A stretch of 64,000 nt of DNA from Bacteroidia bacterium (GTDB lineage: Bacteria; Bacteroidota; Bacteroidia; J057): contig JALEFZ010000045.1 in assembly GCA_022760475.1 (NCBI GenBank), positions 1 to 64,000 of the forward strand. The letters run 5' to 3'. A program made the translations under genes and the position numbers. The notes beneath the pieces are model-generated. The model was not told the DNA's origin, did not search any database, and was given only the letters and a program-made list of their open reading frames with translations. Of the stretch, positions 15,742 through 26,066 are shown piece after piece. Every line of letters starts with the position of its first letter. The first letter of the stretch is position 1.

Positions 15742-18056
15742 TTTTGCCCTCCCTGTGGTACCTCCATTATGCCATCGAAATCAGGTTCATCCTCCTTGCC
15801 ATATTTGGATTGCCACCATTCCCTAAAATCTTCCATATTTAAGGGGAATGTGAAGGCAGGACAGTCCAGTTTTTCCTGAAGGGATGGACTTAGAGCAGGG
15901 AAGCGGCTATTTCTAAGAGATTTGAATTCTTCGTCTTTGAGAAGCATTCGCATAAAACTGCCATAAATTGGAAGTGCAGTTGTGGCTCCCTGCCCAGCCA
16001 TCGTCCTGAAGTGAATTCGCTGATCATCGGCACCAACCCAGGCTCCAGCAGCGAGGTTGGGAGTAAGACCAATGAACCAGCCATCGGTCTGTTTCTGAGT
16101 GGTACCGGTTTTTCCAGCCATATCCATGCTCAATTTGTACCTCCTTCGGAGGCTTTTGCCAGTACCTCTATCAATTACCCCTTTCATCATAGATAGAAGC
16201 ATATCTGAATTTTCCCTCTGGATGACCTGAGTCTGAGGCAATGCTTGTGTCGCATCATACAGGATTTCTCCCGAACTGGATTCAATTCTGACGAGGGCTT
16301 GCGGCCTTACCTTTTTCCCTCGATTGGAGATGGTACAGTACGCTCCAATCAAATCTTGAAGGGCAATTTCTGCAGAACCAAGGGCAATAGAAGGTACTTC
16401 CGGAAGTTCATTGGGAATTCCTAACTGTTTGGCCATTCTGCAAACTGCAGAGGCTCCAATTTCCATTACTATCTTTACCGCCACCACATTCACTGAGTGA
16501 GTGAGTGCTCCAGCCATAGAATACTCCCCTCCATACAATTTGTCTGAATTTGAGGGAGACCAATTCTCATAACGGGCATAGGTCTTTTGTTCATTTGACG
16601 TAAATTCACAAGGATCTACTCCGGCTTCAAGAGCTGTGGCATAGACTATAGGCTTGAAAGCTGAGCCAGCTTGCCTGAGTGCCCGCACATGATCAAATTG
16701 ATAATGGCTATGATCTATTCCTCCTACCCACGCACGAATGAAGCCACTTGCAGGGTCCATGGCACAAAAACCAGCCTGGAGTAAAAAGTGGCTGTAAGTC
16801 ATGGAGTCCTTGAGGCTCATCAGGGTATCTAAAGGTCCTTGGAACGAGAATAAACTCAAAGGACGTTTTTTTTCAAAAAGAGAGTCAATTGTTGCTTCAT
16901 CGAGTCCTTCCTGAATCCATCTTTTATAGTAATGGGTGTTTTTTCTCTTCTGGAGATATACTTTTTGAGCGAGTCTGTGTTTCTGCTTTCCTCGCCATTC
17001 CTTGTCAAATTTGGACTGTATCTTTTGCATTTCATCCTCGACCGCCTTCTCTGCATAGGATTGAAGTTTGCTATGGATGGGGGTAATAATCTTAAGCCCA
17101 TCTCGGTACAGGTTCCAATGACTGCTATCCACTTTGGGGTTAGCAGCTATCCAGGCTTCGAGATATTGCCTTAGGTAAGACCTGAAGTAAGGAGCAAGTC
17201 CTTCGTGATGTGAGTAAGCTTGATACTTAAGGATTAGCGGAGTATTCACCAGGGAGTCTGCCAACTGAGATGAAAGGTAGCCGTATTTTTGCATCTGCCT
17301 TATCACCGTATTCCTTCGCCCTCTGGAAGCCTGGGCATTGGTCCTGGGGTTGTATGAGGTGGGTGCTTTGAGCATCCCGACAAGTGTACATGCTTCTTCA
17401 AGGCTCAGTTGTGCACAGCCTTTGCTAAAATATCGCTTAGAAGCAGTTTCTATTCCATATGAATGATCTCCTAAAAAGACCGTATTGAGGTAATGAGTAA
17501 GAATTTCTTCCTTGGAATATACCCGTTCTAATCTTCGGGCAATTTCCATTTCCCTGAATTTATTGAGCATCAGAGATAGTAAGGGGAAGGATTTTCTGGG
17601 AAACCATTGCTTGGCCAATTGTTGGGAAAGGGTACTACCTCCCCCTGCTGAAGCATCTCCACCCAGGAAACCCTTGAAGAATACCCGAAATAAACTTCTT
17701 TCATCGACCCCGCGATGTGAGTAAAATCTTACATCTTCTGTGGCAATGAGTGCTTGTTTTAGTGAAAGGGGAATGTCTTTTTCTGTAATGGGAACCCTGT
17801 CTTCGATGAAGTATTTTCCCAAAAGAATGCCGTCTATGCTGTATACCTCAGAAGCAGCTGCATAAGTATGGGAGGCCAAATCGGCTTTATCGGGCATTGA
17901 GCCTATCAGATTGAAACGAATTCCCAAATCCAAAATGGCTATTCCAAAGAGGCAAAATAAGAGTGAAGCCAGGAATCCAGATATAAGGGGACGTCGCTGG
18001 CAGAAGCCCTTTATCCGGTGTATGGTATTGTTTGTGCCCGATTGTCCCTTTGTCAC
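15738..18056 (-). CDS. Penicillin-binding protein 1A, bifunctional peptidoglycan synthase
   Basis: 772 residues. A membrane helix at about 26-48 is followed by the family 51 glycosyltransferase domain: catalytic Glu107 in ATEDVRFYSHRGVD and GGGSTLSQQLAKQWF at 138-152. The transpeptidase domain has all three motifs: Ser465-x-x-Lys (SAFK), Ser-Val-Asn (521-523) and Lys-Thr-Gly-Thr (649-652). It polymerises lipid II and cross-links stem peptides in the periplasm. Length and order fit class A PBPs (mrcA/ponA type). It lies convergent to the triple-SPOR gene, which fits a shared cell-wall neighbourhood. Confidence 0.95.
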   Translation of the reverse strand: MTKGQSGTNNTIHRIKGFCQRRPLISGFLASLLFCLFGIAILDLGIRFNLIGSMPDKADLASHTYAAASEVYSIDGILLGKYFIEDRVPITEKDIPLSLKQALIATEDVRFYSHRGVDERSLFRVFFKGFLGGDASAGGGSTLSQQLAKQWFPRKSFPLLSLMLNKFREMEIARRLERVYSKEEILTHYLNTVFLGDHSYGIETASKRYFSKGCAQLSLEEACTLVGMLKAPTSYNPRTNAQASRGRRNTVIRQMQKYGYLSSQLADSLVNTPLILKYQAYSHHEGLAPYFRSYLRQYLEAWIAANPKVDSSHWNLYRDGLKIITPIHSKLQSYAEKAVEDEMQKIQSKFDKEWRGKQKHRLAQKVYLQKRKNTHYYKRWIQEGLDEATIDSLFEKKRPLSLFSFQGPLDTLMSLKDSMTYSHFLLQAGFCAMDPASGFIRAWVGGIDHSHYQFDHVRALRQAGSAFKPIVYATALEAGVDPCEFTSNEQKTYARYENWSPSNSDKLYGGEYSMAGALTHSVNVVAVKIVMEIGASAVCRMAKQLGIPNELPEVPSIALGSAEIALQDLIGAYCTISNRGKKVRPQALVRIESSSGEILYDATQALPQTQVIQRENSDMLLSMMKGVIDRGTGKSLRRRYKLSMDMAGKTGTTQKQTDGWFIGLTPNLAAGAWVGADDQRIHFRTMAGQGATTALPIYGSFMRMLLKDEEFKSLRNSRFPALSPSLQEKLDCPAFTFPLNMEDFREWWQSKYGKEDEPDFDGIMEVPQGGQN

Positions 18057-18180
18057 TTCTCCTCTTTTTACAAATCTAACAAAATCTTCCTATAAGATGA
18101 TTCATTCCCTGTAAGAATCCTGTTTTGATCGATCTGACTATATGATAATAGATCGTTATTTTTCGAAAAACAGCAATATT

Positions 18181-18717
18181 ATGAAATTAAAATATTTAGT
18201 ACTTTTAATTTTAGCTTCTACCTCGTTTTCATGTATCAAGCACAAAGACGCATTAAAAGAGAAACACCCAGAAGAGAGTCAGTTTTTATTAAGGAAAATT
18301 CATTTTCAATCAGAAGGGTGTAAGTTAGAAGAAGAAGGGGTGTGTATTGAGATTGAAAGCTGTTATCCAGAGATGCTGTTTGGACCCGTAGACCTCCAAA
18401 AGCGAGTAAACAGAGAGATAGACAGGACATTAGGGAAAATGCTGCTTCAAACTTTCCCATACTTATCCTCACAGACTCCTTCTTTTCAAATTGAAGAACT
18501 GGTTAACCTTTACAATTACAAAAATAATCTCGAAGGAGATACTGTCCTTAGCCAAAAGGTAGGGCTTTATGGTTCATGGAAGGAGCAGGAAACAGATTAT
18601 TGGGTTTTTAAACTGGAAGTTTGGGTAAAAAACGATGGAGAAGCTCCCTTGGTCCAACAAAGATTGATTAGCCTTGACAAATCCAATGCGCGCATCATTG
18701 CAAGTCGCCAAATTTAA
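18181..18717 (+). CDS. Hypothetical lipoprotein
   Basis: 178 residues from the ATG at 18181. An in-frame ATG at 18142 would place 13 polar residues before the signal and is disfavoured. The N-terminus MKLKYLVLLI ends in the lipobox STSFSC with Cys18. The rest has no motif I recognise: a cysteine pair near CKLEEEGVCIEIESC, an acidic mixed alpha/beta body, and a conserved-looking YWVFKLEVWVKNDGEAPLVQQRL near the end. It is probably anchored in the outer membrane or periplasmic face. Divergent from PBP1A across about 125 bases. Function unknown. Confidence 0.7.
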   Translation: MKLKYLVLLILASTSFSCIKHKDALKEKHPEESQFLLRKIHFQSEGCKLEEEGVCIEIESCYPEMLFGPVDLQKRVNREIDRTLGKMLLQTFPYLSSQTPSFQIEELVNLYNYKNNLEGDTVLSQKVGLYGSWKEQETDYWVFKLEVWVKNDGEAPLVQQRLISLDKSNARIIASRQI

Positions 18718-18882
18718 TATTGCATTGTTTTTATATATGGGGAATATTATATTTAGCTATTAGATTATCTGCTGACATTAATTATAAAAAGCCAAAACTA
18801 AGTGGCAGGTTTCATGTTTCTAGCTTATAGAGCATAGCTCTGTACGTGCATCTATGCTAGGGTATTAATTTCGGAATCTGAT

Positions 18883-19242
18883 ATGAAATGGAATTTGGGA
18901 ATAGCTTTATTGATTTTTTTATCTGCTTGTCAAGCCCAAACTCAAAGTGATGACTGGAAGACCAAGGTAAAATTCAACCTAGAGCTCATGAGTGAAAACG
19001 CTACTGAAAGAAGTTTGTTGGGGTATGGCTTTTGTATTCCAAACCAACCTGTTCTTGTAGAGCAATTAAGGCAAATTCACACAGATCTCGAGGTGGTGGA
19101 TCATCCGGAGAAAACCTGTGACTCTACCCATTATTACTGCCAATTCCATCCAGTCCAGCCTGCGCACATCGCACATCTTGAAAAGATTGCCAAGCTATCT
19201 TATGTAAAAGAAATACATCCTGTATGGCGTGAGAATCCTTGA
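18883..19242 (+). CDS. Small hypothetical lipoprotein
   Basis: 119 residues with a signal ending in the lipobox FLSAC (Cys16). The mature part has three more cysteines (GFCIPN, EKTCDST, YYCQFH) that may form disulphides, and a C-terminal helix (HIAHLEKIAKLSYVKEIHPVW). No known family recognised. It ends 6 bases before the convergent glycosyltransferase. Function unknown; exported location is likely. Confidence 0.65.
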   Translation: MKWNLGIALLIFLSACQAQTQSDDWKTKVKFNLELMSENATERSLLGYGFCIPNQPVLVEQLRQIHTDLEVVDHPEKTCDSTHYYCQFHPVQPAHIAHLEKIAKLSYVKEIHPVWRENP

Positions 19243-19248
19243 TAGGAG

Positions 19249-20277
19249 TTATTTTTTCCAGACCTCAGACCATGTCTTTTTTCCTTTACCAAAATATTGC
19301 CAAACGATGCTTTGATTGAGGAATCCTTTTTTAGGAAAGGCTTTCGGAGCGACGGGATAAATCTCTCTACGCCTTTTTCGCCAGAAACCCAATTTCCCAT
19401 AAAAGGCAAAATGCCCCTTCAAAATGGCTCCAATGGTCTTAAAATCTCCTTTTAGCAGGGTAGAAAGTCCCCATATCCCATCCAGTACCATTCTTATAAA
19501 GAGGTGTGAAAATACCTTTCCTTTTGGGAGGTTTTTAAACAGGAGTGTTAAGCCATTCCTTACATTGAGAAAAGTTTTGCGTGGATTACCTTGTGGCAAG
19601 GTTCCTCCCCCCACGTGGTAAACAATGCTCCCGGGATGACAACCTATATCGTAGCCATGGTTCAATGCTCTCCAGCAGAAGTCTATTTCTTCCATATGCG
19701 CAAAGAAAGCAGCTTCGAACAATCCGATTTGATCTACAACGGATTTGCGTAGCATCATGGCAGCGCCAGTAGCCCAAAACACCTCCATGGGTTCTTCATA
19801 TTGGCCTTCATCCAACTCAAGTGTATCAAAGATCCTACCCCTGCAAAATGGATACCCATACTTATCCAGGAAGCCACCTGATGCGCCTGCATATTCGAAA
19901 TGATCTTTTTGGTGGAATGCCCTGATCTTGGGCTGACATGCAGCCATATTGGGATTGGCCTCCATCATTTCAACCAATGGTTCAATCCAGTCAGGCGCTA
20001 CTTCTACATCACTATTCAGCAAAATTAGGTATGGACTGTCAATATGCGGCAGGGCTTGGTTATTGCCTTCAGCAAATCCATAGTTTTCTGGCAATTCAAG
20101 CACTTCTACCTCAGGAAATTTTTCTTTGGTAAAGGATACACTATCATCGGTTGAACCATTGTCTACAACCAGGATTCTCTTGTCTTGATAGGTAGATTTT
20201 ATGACTGAAGGAAGAAACTGATCCAGGTACGACCTGCCGTTCCAGTTCAGGATAACGATGCTTACCTGCTTCATCAA
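19249..20277 (-). CDS. Family 2 glycosyltransferase
   Basis: 342 residues. The N-terminal GT-A domain opens with VSIVILNWNGRSYLDQFLPS, then VVDNGSTDDSV, LLNSDVEVAP (the DxD-like metal site) and, further on, ATGAAMMLRKSV and HMEEIDFCWRA, typical of the rhamnosyltransferase-like subgroup. Such enzymes transfer a sugar from a nucleotide donor, usually in polysaccharide or LPS assembly. Donor and acceptor are unknown. It is the last gene of a minus-strand run after ybaB (46-base gap). An alternative start is the next codon, also ATG. Confidence 0.9.
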   Translation of the reverse strand: MMKQVSIVILNWNGRSYLDQFLPSVIKSTYQDKRILVVDNGSTDDSVSFTKEKFPEVEVLELPENYGFAEGNNQALPHIDSPYLILLNSDVEVAPDWIEPLVEMMEANPNMAACQPKIRAFHQKDHFEYAGASGGFLDKYGYPFCRGRIFDTLELDEGQYEEPMEVFWATGAAMMLRKSVVDQIGLFEAAFFAHMEEIDFCWRALNHGYDIGCHPGSIVYHVGGGTLPQGNPRKTFLNVRNGLTLLFKNLPKGKVFSHLFIRMVLDGIWGLSTLLKGDFKTIGAILKGHFAFYGKLGFWRKRRREIYPVAPKAFPKKGFLNQSIVWQYFGKGKKTWSEVWKK

Positions 20278-20323
20278 TTAATGGATCGCTTGCTTGTTTT
20301 ATTCAATTGTAAGGAATTTGTGA

Positions 20324-20662
20324 TTAGCCAAGACCAAATTTGCTTAGGTCCATACCAGGAATATTAGGTAGCATTCCCTTGGTGGCATTCTCCATTTTCT
20401 GGCGTCCCGCTTCCTCTGCTTTATCCAGTGCCTTGTTTACGGCAGCTGTGATGAGGTCTGCCATGATTTCCGGATCGTCCTTATCAATGATGATGGGGTC
20501 AATTTCAATTTTCATGACCTTTCGATTGCCATTTGCCTTGACCCTGACCATACCCCCGCCAGCTTCAGCTTCCACAACAACCTGGTCAAGAGATTCCCTC
20601 ACTTCCTTCAGGCGATTTTGCATCTCCTGGAACTTTCCCATCATATCCGGTAGGTTAAACAT
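20324..20662 (-). CDS. YbaB/EbfC nucleoid-associated protein
   Basis: 112 residues, the normal family size. It has the N-terminal amphipathic helix (FQEMQNRLKEVRESLDQVVVEAEAGGGMVRVKANG), the central strand region (KVMKIEIDP) and the helix DLITAAVNKALDKAEEAGRQKM. YbaB-type proteins form tweezer-like dimers that bind DNA; the gene usually accompanies dnaX and recR, which are not in this window. Here it follows the acyltransferase by 61 bases in the uvrA run. Confidence 0.92.
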   Translation of the reverse strand: MFNLPDMMGKFQEMQNRLKEVRESLDQVVVEAEAGGGMVRVKANGNRKVMKIEIDPIIIDKDDPEIMADLITAAVNKALDKAEEAGRQKMENATKGMLPNIPGMDLSKFGLG

Positions 20663-20723
20663 ATACTTTTTTCTTTGATAAATCTGGCAATGAATATAAT
20701 AGAATGTAAGCTAAGGAACCAAT

Positions 20724-21686
20724 TTAGGCCTTCTTTGTTAGACTTGGTGATAGCTTGTCTTTAGGCGCAGGAGGTCTTTTCCAACGTTTATGCGTCCAGA
20801 GCCAATAAGCTGGGTCTTGTTTGATCATTCGCTCAAAGTAACCAACCTGTAGATCGGTATACCTGTAAACATTTTCCTGAGAAAATGGGAGAAACTCTTC
20901 CAGAGGTAATTGATGGTAGGTCAAGGAGTAGTGGCCACGGCGAACTTTTTTTACCTCAATAAAGAATACTGGTAATTCTAGTTCCAGGCTATATTTGGCA
21001 GTACTGGTAAAAAATGCAGTAGGCTTTCCCAAAAACTTTGTGAAGTAAGCACGTTGAGATTTTTGTGGGGATTGATCTGCTAAGACGACAATGAAATTGC
21101 CCTTGGAAGTATATTTACGAATGTTGCGGACGTAGTCCTTTCGAGCGAGTAACAAGCCCCCCCTCCTTGCTCGGCTATAGTGAATCAGCCGATTTAGGGT
21201 ATCACTTTTTTGAGGGGTGTAAACGCAGTGGCCTTGTTTGACACCAGCTGCCATGATGTCCATTCTGGCTCCCCACAATTCAAAATTTCCATAATGTCCT
21301 GCAAGTAGGAAGGCTCCTCCTTCCAACTCGATAAACTCCTGCCAGACCTCTGGATTTTCAATGCTGACGCGCTTCTCGACCTGTTTATTGCTCAAACTAA
21401 CAGCCTTGATGGTCTCTACCAGCACATCGCAGAGGTGCCGATAAAATGAACTCATGATGGCCTCATTTTCCTCTTGAGTGTTTTCAGGAAATGATGTTGA
21501 AATATTCTTCCAAACCACCTTCCGTCTGTATTTAATCAAATGGAAAAACAATAGGTACAATCCATCACTAATCAGATACCATATTGGGAATGGTAGCAAG
21601 CTGATAAGATAAAGGAACCCAAATAAGGTGTAATACTTTATGCCTTTCCAGAGTCTGGAAAGGCTCGAAACCTTAGCCCTGCTCAA
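20724..21686 (-). CDS. Lipid A biosynthesis acyltransferase, LpxL/HtrB family
   Basis: 320 residues. A membrane segment near 17-45 anchors the protein; the catalytic HxxxxE motif appears in LLAGHYGNFELWG, followed by the second family block LLARKDYVRNIRKYTSKGNFIVVLADQSPQ. It transfers an acyl chain from acyl-ACP to a lipid A precursor at the inner membrane. The start codon overlaps the stop of the GWxTD gene by 4 bases (ATGA type), so the two are likely translationally coupled. Confidence 0.92.
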   Translation of the reverse strand: MSRAKVSSLSRLWKGIKYYTLFGFLYLISLLPFPIWYLISDGLYLLFFHLIKYRRKVVWKNISTSFPENTQEENEAIMSSFYRHLCDVLVETIKAVSLSNKQVEKRVSIENPEVWQEFIELEGGAFLLAGHYGNFELWGARMDIMAAGVKQGHCVYTPQKSDTLNRLIHYSRARRGGLLLARKDYVRNIRKYTSKGNFIVVLADQSPQKSQRAYFTKFLGKPTAFFTSTAKYSLELELPVFFIEVKKVRRGHYSLTYHQLPLEEFLPFSQENVYRYTDLQVGYFERMIKQDPAYWLWTHKRWKRPPAPKDKLSPSLTKKA

Positions 21687-23221
21687 TTGTCGTCAAGATC
21701 AAGTTTGGGATTATAGATGGTTCGATCACTCTCGTAGTCCAGGAGGTCAGAAGTTTGTCCCTTGTTTCTGCTATCCAGAAGGGTTCGCCACCTGGGGTTA
21801 TTGATCTCACCATACTTGTTTGAGTGCAACAATTGGTACTCATTCGTAGCAAGATCAGGATCATAGAATACAAAAAGGACGCTATTCTGAGGTCCCAATT
21901 TATTGTAACGCCAGATTTCGTAGGGGATCATCCCGGATTGGGAGGGATGGCGATCTACGTGGTTGGGAATGCCATGGGTCAACAACACTCGTCCCCTGTC
22001 GGTTTGCCAGCCTTCTTTCAAGGCAGATTTAAACTCCTGGTTGACATACTTTAATGCCATCAAGTGGCCGTTCCATAGTGCCCTTACTGTTTTGTCTGAA
22101 GATTTTCTCCTCTCAAAATAGCTGAAAATGAAGTTTTTCTTTTGCTGATAGTTTTCCAGAACTTTTATAAAGTTTCTTTCATCTATGGTAGCCTGATACC
22201 TCAGTGTTTGAAGGTAATATTCCAGTTCTTCTTCAGTATAAGAATTAAATACATCTACATCTGAATTGGAAGCTATGGTATTGCGATCATAGGTAGATGC
22301 GATGCTTGAGTTGTAGACATAGAACTTTTGCCTAAAAGTTTTCATTGGCCTACCCTGAGCAAATACTTCAATTTGCAGGTAGTAAATATTGGATGGAAGA
22401 TTTTCTATGGGGATTTCTTCTTTGAAAACATTGATAATTCCTGCCACGCTAGGCTTATCCTTGCTTTGATAATTGAAAAGGCGGTTGTCTCCTTGGTAAA
22501 TTACACTTCGCATGGTGATGTTAGCCTTTTCCCCAAATACCTGATTGGCGTTGTATATTTCCATGTAGAATGAGAGCGCCTTTTCATTGATGAAGGTCTG
22601 ATTGGTAACCATAGGGATGATATTAGCCCTACGAGCCGTAGCCACACGCTTTTTGGTACTGTTAGGTTGAATTTCACCAGCTGACCATTTCACATCAGAG
22701 AAGGCCAGCTTCTCAGAAACCAGGGCTTCCACATTAAACTCTCTGATTGCCTGAGATTTGATCAAGGAGAGCGAGAAACTATCTACAGCTGTAGCATTGA
22801 TTAGGTATTTCCCTGCTTCAACTCTAAGTGTATGAACATTTAAAAGGTTTGCCTTTTGTCTTGAATTCAAAGTAGTATCCTGGATTTTTCTTTCAGGTGG
22901 CAGCTGAAGGTTGTACCTGTCTCGGTCTACCTGTATGGTATCTCCATTTTCGAGTTTGAAGAGCCTGAGATCAATATGGACCTTTGCCTGATAGGAATTT
23001 GGAGCTTCCTCAATGAAAGAGAGGCTATTTCCAGCGACAGCAATTTGAATCTCAACAAAAGGAGATCCAGAGAGTGTATTGTCATTTCCAGAATTCGAGC
23101 CAGCTTCGATAAATGGGAAATTAAACCTGCATACATCCAGGAAAAGCCCAGGCCCTCCGTTGGGGTTTTGACCAAAAACAAGTCCCCCAAGTAGAATTAT
23201 AAAAAGCGCTACTTTTTTCAT
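21683..23221 (-). CDS. Exported GWxTD-domain protein
   Basis: 512 residues from the ATG at 23221, which starts a signal peptide (MKKVALFIILLGGLVFGQ); a longer frame from 23314 runs back into uvrA and lacks sense as a signal. The C-terminal part has the name-giving motif GWQTDRGRVLLTHGIP at 404-419 followed by YEIWRYNKL and VLFVFYDPD. The front half is beta-rich. GWxTD proteins are widespread in Bacteroidota and Acidobacteria, but the molecular role is unknown. It lies 67 bases after uvrA and overlaps the acyltransferase, which suggests an envelope task. Confidence 0.88.
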   Translation of the reverse strand: MKKVALFIILLGGLVFGQNPNGGPGLFLDVCRFNFPFIEAGSNSGNDNTLSGSPFVEIQIAVAGNSLSFIEEAPNSYQAKVHIDLRLFKLENGDTIQVDRDRYNLQLPPERKIQDTTLNSRQKANLLNVHTLRVEAGKYLINATAVDSFSLSLIKSQAIREFNVEALVSEKLAFSDVKWSAGEIQPNSTKKRVATARRANIIPMVTNQTFINEKALSFYMEIYNANQVFGEKANITMRSVIYQGDNRLFNYQSKDKPSVAGIINVFKEEIPIENLPSNIYYLQIEVFAQGRPMKTFRQKFYVYNSSIASTYDRNTIASNSDVDVFNSYTEEELEYYLQTLRYQATIDERNFIKVLENYQQKKNFIFSYFERRKSSDKTVRALWNGHLMALKYVNQEFKSALKEGWQTDRGRVLLTHGIPNHVDRHPSQSGMIPYEIWRYNKLGPQNSVLFVFYDPDLATNEYQLLHSNKYGEINNPRWRTLLDSRNKGQTSDLLDYESDRTIYNPKLDLDDN

Positions 23222-23288
23222 AATGTCTTTTGAATTAAATAAAAATAAGGAATTTGGGTGAATTCCTCTATTCAGGACTTGCCATCTT

Positions 23289-26066
23289 TCAGGAGTTTTT
23301 AATTCCTTCTCCAAGTTTTTCCTTCAAATATTTGGCTGTGTAGGATTCTTTGACATCTAGCAATCCTTCGGGTACGCCCTGATAAAGCAGGCGCCCACCC
23401 CCTTTACCCCCTTCGGGTCCCATGTCAATGAGGTAGTCTGCACATTTGATTACATCCAGATTATGCTCAATAACTAGCACTGTATTGCCCCTTTCAATCA
23501 GTTCATTTATCGCAGCAAGTAGCTTCTTGATATCCTCAAAATGAAGTCCGGTTGTAGGTTCGTCAAATATATAAAAAGCATTTTCTGCTTGAGAGCCTTG
23601 CGCAAGGAAGAATGCCAACTTCATCCTTTGGGCTTCACCGCCAGATAGGGTAGAAGTAGATTGCCCCATTCTCAGGTATCCCAAACCCACCCTGTCAAGG
23701 ATCTCAAGTTTATTGACGATTTTCTTTTCGTTCTTGAAAAAGTCAATGCCCTCAGCGATGGTCATATTTAATACGTCATCAATGTTTTTTCCATTGTATT
23801 CAACTTCCAAAACATGCTTCTTGAACCTTTTTCCGTGACAAACCTCGCACAGCAACTTGACATCAGGAAGAAATTGCATTTCAACAGTTACATAGCCCTC
23901 GCCCAGGCAATTGTCGCAGCGGCCTCCATCAATATTGAATGAGAAATGTCCAGGCTTAAGGCCTTTGATAACAGATAGCTGCTGCTTGGAATATAGTTCA
24001 CGAATGTGATCGTAGGCCTTGATATAAGTTACGGGATTTGATCTCGCAGAGCGTCCCACAGGGCTTTGGTCGACCATTTCTACACGTTTGATCTGGTCGA
24101 TATCTCCTGCCAATTCCTTCAATGCCCCACCTTTATCTGAAAAGTCTCCCAAATGTCTTTTGAGTGCTGGAAAAAGAATCCTTTGAATTAGGGTACTCTT
24201 TCCCGAACCACTCACACCAGTGACCAGTGTCAAGCCATAAAGTGGAATGTCAACATCGACTCCCTGTAAGTTGTGCATCCTTGCCCCTCGAAGCTCAATA
24301 CGGTTTCGAATAGGTCTTCTTTGTTTGGGAAGTGAAATTTCGTCCCTACCTGAAAGGTATTTTCCCGTTTTGGTATCCGCCTTCAGGATTTTCTTAAAGT
24401 CTCCATTGAAGGTTACTTCCCCACCCAGTTCTCCTGCGCCCGGTCCCATATCAATGAGTTGATCCGCAGCTTTCATCACAGCCTCGTCATGCTCTACCAC
24501 GACTACCGTATTTCCCTGATCTCTAAGAGATGTCAGGATTGAAATAAGTCGATCTGTATCTCTAGAGTGTAGTCCAATGCTGGGTTCATCCAGGATATAC
24601 ATCGAGCCTACGAGGCCACTACCTAAAGAGGTTGCCAGCCTGATTCGTTGCATTTCCCCACCAGAAAGGGTATTGATCTTGCGATTCAGCGTCAGGTATT
24701 CTACTCCTACTTTCACCAAATAATTCAACCTTGAAGAGATTTCGTCTATCAGCCTTCCTGCTATCAATTGATCTACATCATCCAGCTTTAGGCTGGAAAT
24801 GACATCTGCCAGTTCATTTAGTTGAAGGAAAAGGAAATCTGATATAGAGTAACCATCAATTCTTACGTAGTTGGCATCCTTCCTTATCCTACTCCCTTTA
24901 CAATCAGGGCAGGTCGTGTATCCTCTGAATCGGGCAATCATGACCCGATACTGAATTTTGTGTTTTTGAGTCTCAAGAAATTTGAAGAAACGATTGATAC
25001 CCCAGGTAGAACCGATTCCATTCCAAAGCATATCCTTTTCCTCTTCGCTGAGGTGTTCGTAGCTTCTATGAATGGGGAAGTCTGTTTTTCTGGCGGCTTT
25101 GAGCCAGTTTTGAAGGTACTCATTCATGACCTCCCCACGCCAGGGAGCGACTGCACCTTCAAATACAGACATACCTGGATCTGGGATGACTAGGTTTTGA
25201 TCAATCCCAAGTACCCTTCCAAATCCTTCACAGGTTTTGCAAGCACCATAAGGATTGTTGAAACTGAATAAGTTGACAGATGGCGGTTCGAAGACCATGC
25301 CATCTGCTTCAAATTTTTCTGAAAAGTGCTTCGGAGGATTATCATTGACCACGATCAGGCAATTGCCCTGGCCTTCTTGATATGCTGTTTGAATGGAATC
25401 AGCCAATCTGCTCCTGAGATTTTGGACATCATCTTTTCTTACAATGGTTCTATCGATAAGCAAAACCATTGTTTGGGCTTTAGGAAGCTTCTTACTGGCG
25501 AGTTCATCTTCGATATCCGTAATCTCACCATCCTTCCAAATCCTGGAGAAGCCCTTTTGTAGGGTAATCTCCAATTCCGCTCTGTATCCCTTAGACCTTA
25601 CCTTTATTTCTGAAAGGATATTGATCTTACTCCCTTCTTCCTGATCCAGAATGAAGTCAACTATGTCTGTGACACTATCTCGAGTTACCAATTTTCCCGA
25701 AACAGGAGAGTAGGTCTTTCCTGCCCTCGCAAACAGCAATTTCAGGAAATCATAAATCTCTGTAGTGGTGCCTACTGTGGATCTAGGGTTGGAAGTGCTT
25801 ACCTTTTGTTGGATGGCAATAGCAGGAGCAATGCCCTGGATGTAATCTACCTCGGGTTTATCCATCCGCTCTAAAAATTGCCTGGCATAAGAACTCAGAC
25901 TTTCTACGTATCTTCTTTGCCCCTCTGCATACAAGGTATCGAAGGCGAGAGAGGATTTTCCTGACCCACTGACTCCTGTTACTACTACCAGTTTGTCTCG
26001 TTCTATTTTTACCGAGACATTTTTGAGGTTATTGACCCTGGCATTTTTGATGTAAATGTGCCCCAT
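23289..26066 (-). CDS. uvrA: UvrABC excinuclease subunit A
   Basis: 925 residues. Two ABC ATPase halves are clear: Walker [14 protein letters not shown] near 33 and [12 protein letters not shown] near 620, signatures [12 protein letters not shown] and [12 protein letters not shown], and Walker [11 protein letters not shown] and [10 protein letters not shown]. Both zinc modules are present (CKTCEGFG ... CPDCKG and CDNCLGEG ... CEVCHG). UvrA scans DNA for bulky lesions and loads UvrB in nucleotide excision repair. It heads a minus-strand run whose later genes are envelope-related, so the coupling looks incidental. An 800-base spacer lies upstream. Confidence 0.98.
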   Translation of the reverse strand: MGHIYIKNARVNNLKNVSVKIERDKLVVVTGVSGSGKSSLAFDTLYAEGQRRYVESLSSYARQFLERMDKPEVDYIQGIAPAIAIQQKVSTSNPRSTVGTTTEIYDFLKLLFARAGKTYSPVSGKLVTRDSVTDIVDFILDQEEGSKINILSEIKVRSKGYRAELEITLQKGFSRIWKDGEITDIEDELASKKLPKAQTMVLLIDRTIVRKDDVQNLRSRLADSIQTAYQEGQGNCLIVVNDNPPKHFSEKFEADGMVFEPPSVNLFSFNNPYGACKTCEGFGRVLGIDQNLVIPDPGMSVFEGAVAPWRGEVMNEYLQNWLKAARKTDFPIHRSYEHLSEEEKDMLWNGIGSTWGINRFFKFLETQKHKIQYRVMIARFRGYTTCPDCKGSRIRKDANYVRIDGYSISDFLFLQLNELADVISSLKLDDVDQLIAGRLIDEISSRLNYLVKVGVEYLTLNRKINTLSGGEMQRIRLATSLGSGLVGSMYILDEPSIGLHSRDTDRLISILTSLRDQGNTVVVVEHDEAVMKAADQLIDMGPGAGELGGEVTFNGDFKKILKADTKTGKYLSGRDEISLPKQRRPIRNRIELRGARMHNLQGVDVDIPLYGLTLVTGVSGSGKSTLIQRILFPALKRHLGDFSDKGGALKELAGDIDQIKRVEMVDQSPVGRSARSNPVTYIKAYDHIRELYSKQQLSVIKGLKPGHFSFNIDGGRCDNCLGEGYVTVEMQFLPDVKLLCEVCHGKRFKKHVLEVEYNGKNIDDVLNMTIAEGIDFFKNEKKIVNKLEILDRVGLGYLRMGQSTSTLSGGEAQRMKLAFFLAQGSQAENAFYIFDEPTTGLHFEDIKKLLAAINELIERGNTVLVIEHNLDVIKCADYLIDMGPEGGKGGGRLLYQGVPEGLLDVKESYTAKYLKEKLGEGIKNS

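Noticed and set aside
18071-18078. TAGATTTG box on the minus strand before PBP1A
   Set aside because: It fits TAnnTTTG but would leave a leader of under 10 bases and has no -33 partner.
18829-18841. AGAGC-ATA-GCTCT palindrome before the small lipoprotein
   Set aside because: A 5-bp arm is expected by chance and no regulator is adjacent.
20340-20678. 112-codon frame antisense to ybaB
   Set aside because: It mirrors the YbaB frame almost exactly and lacks any protein feature; YbaB is a clear family match.
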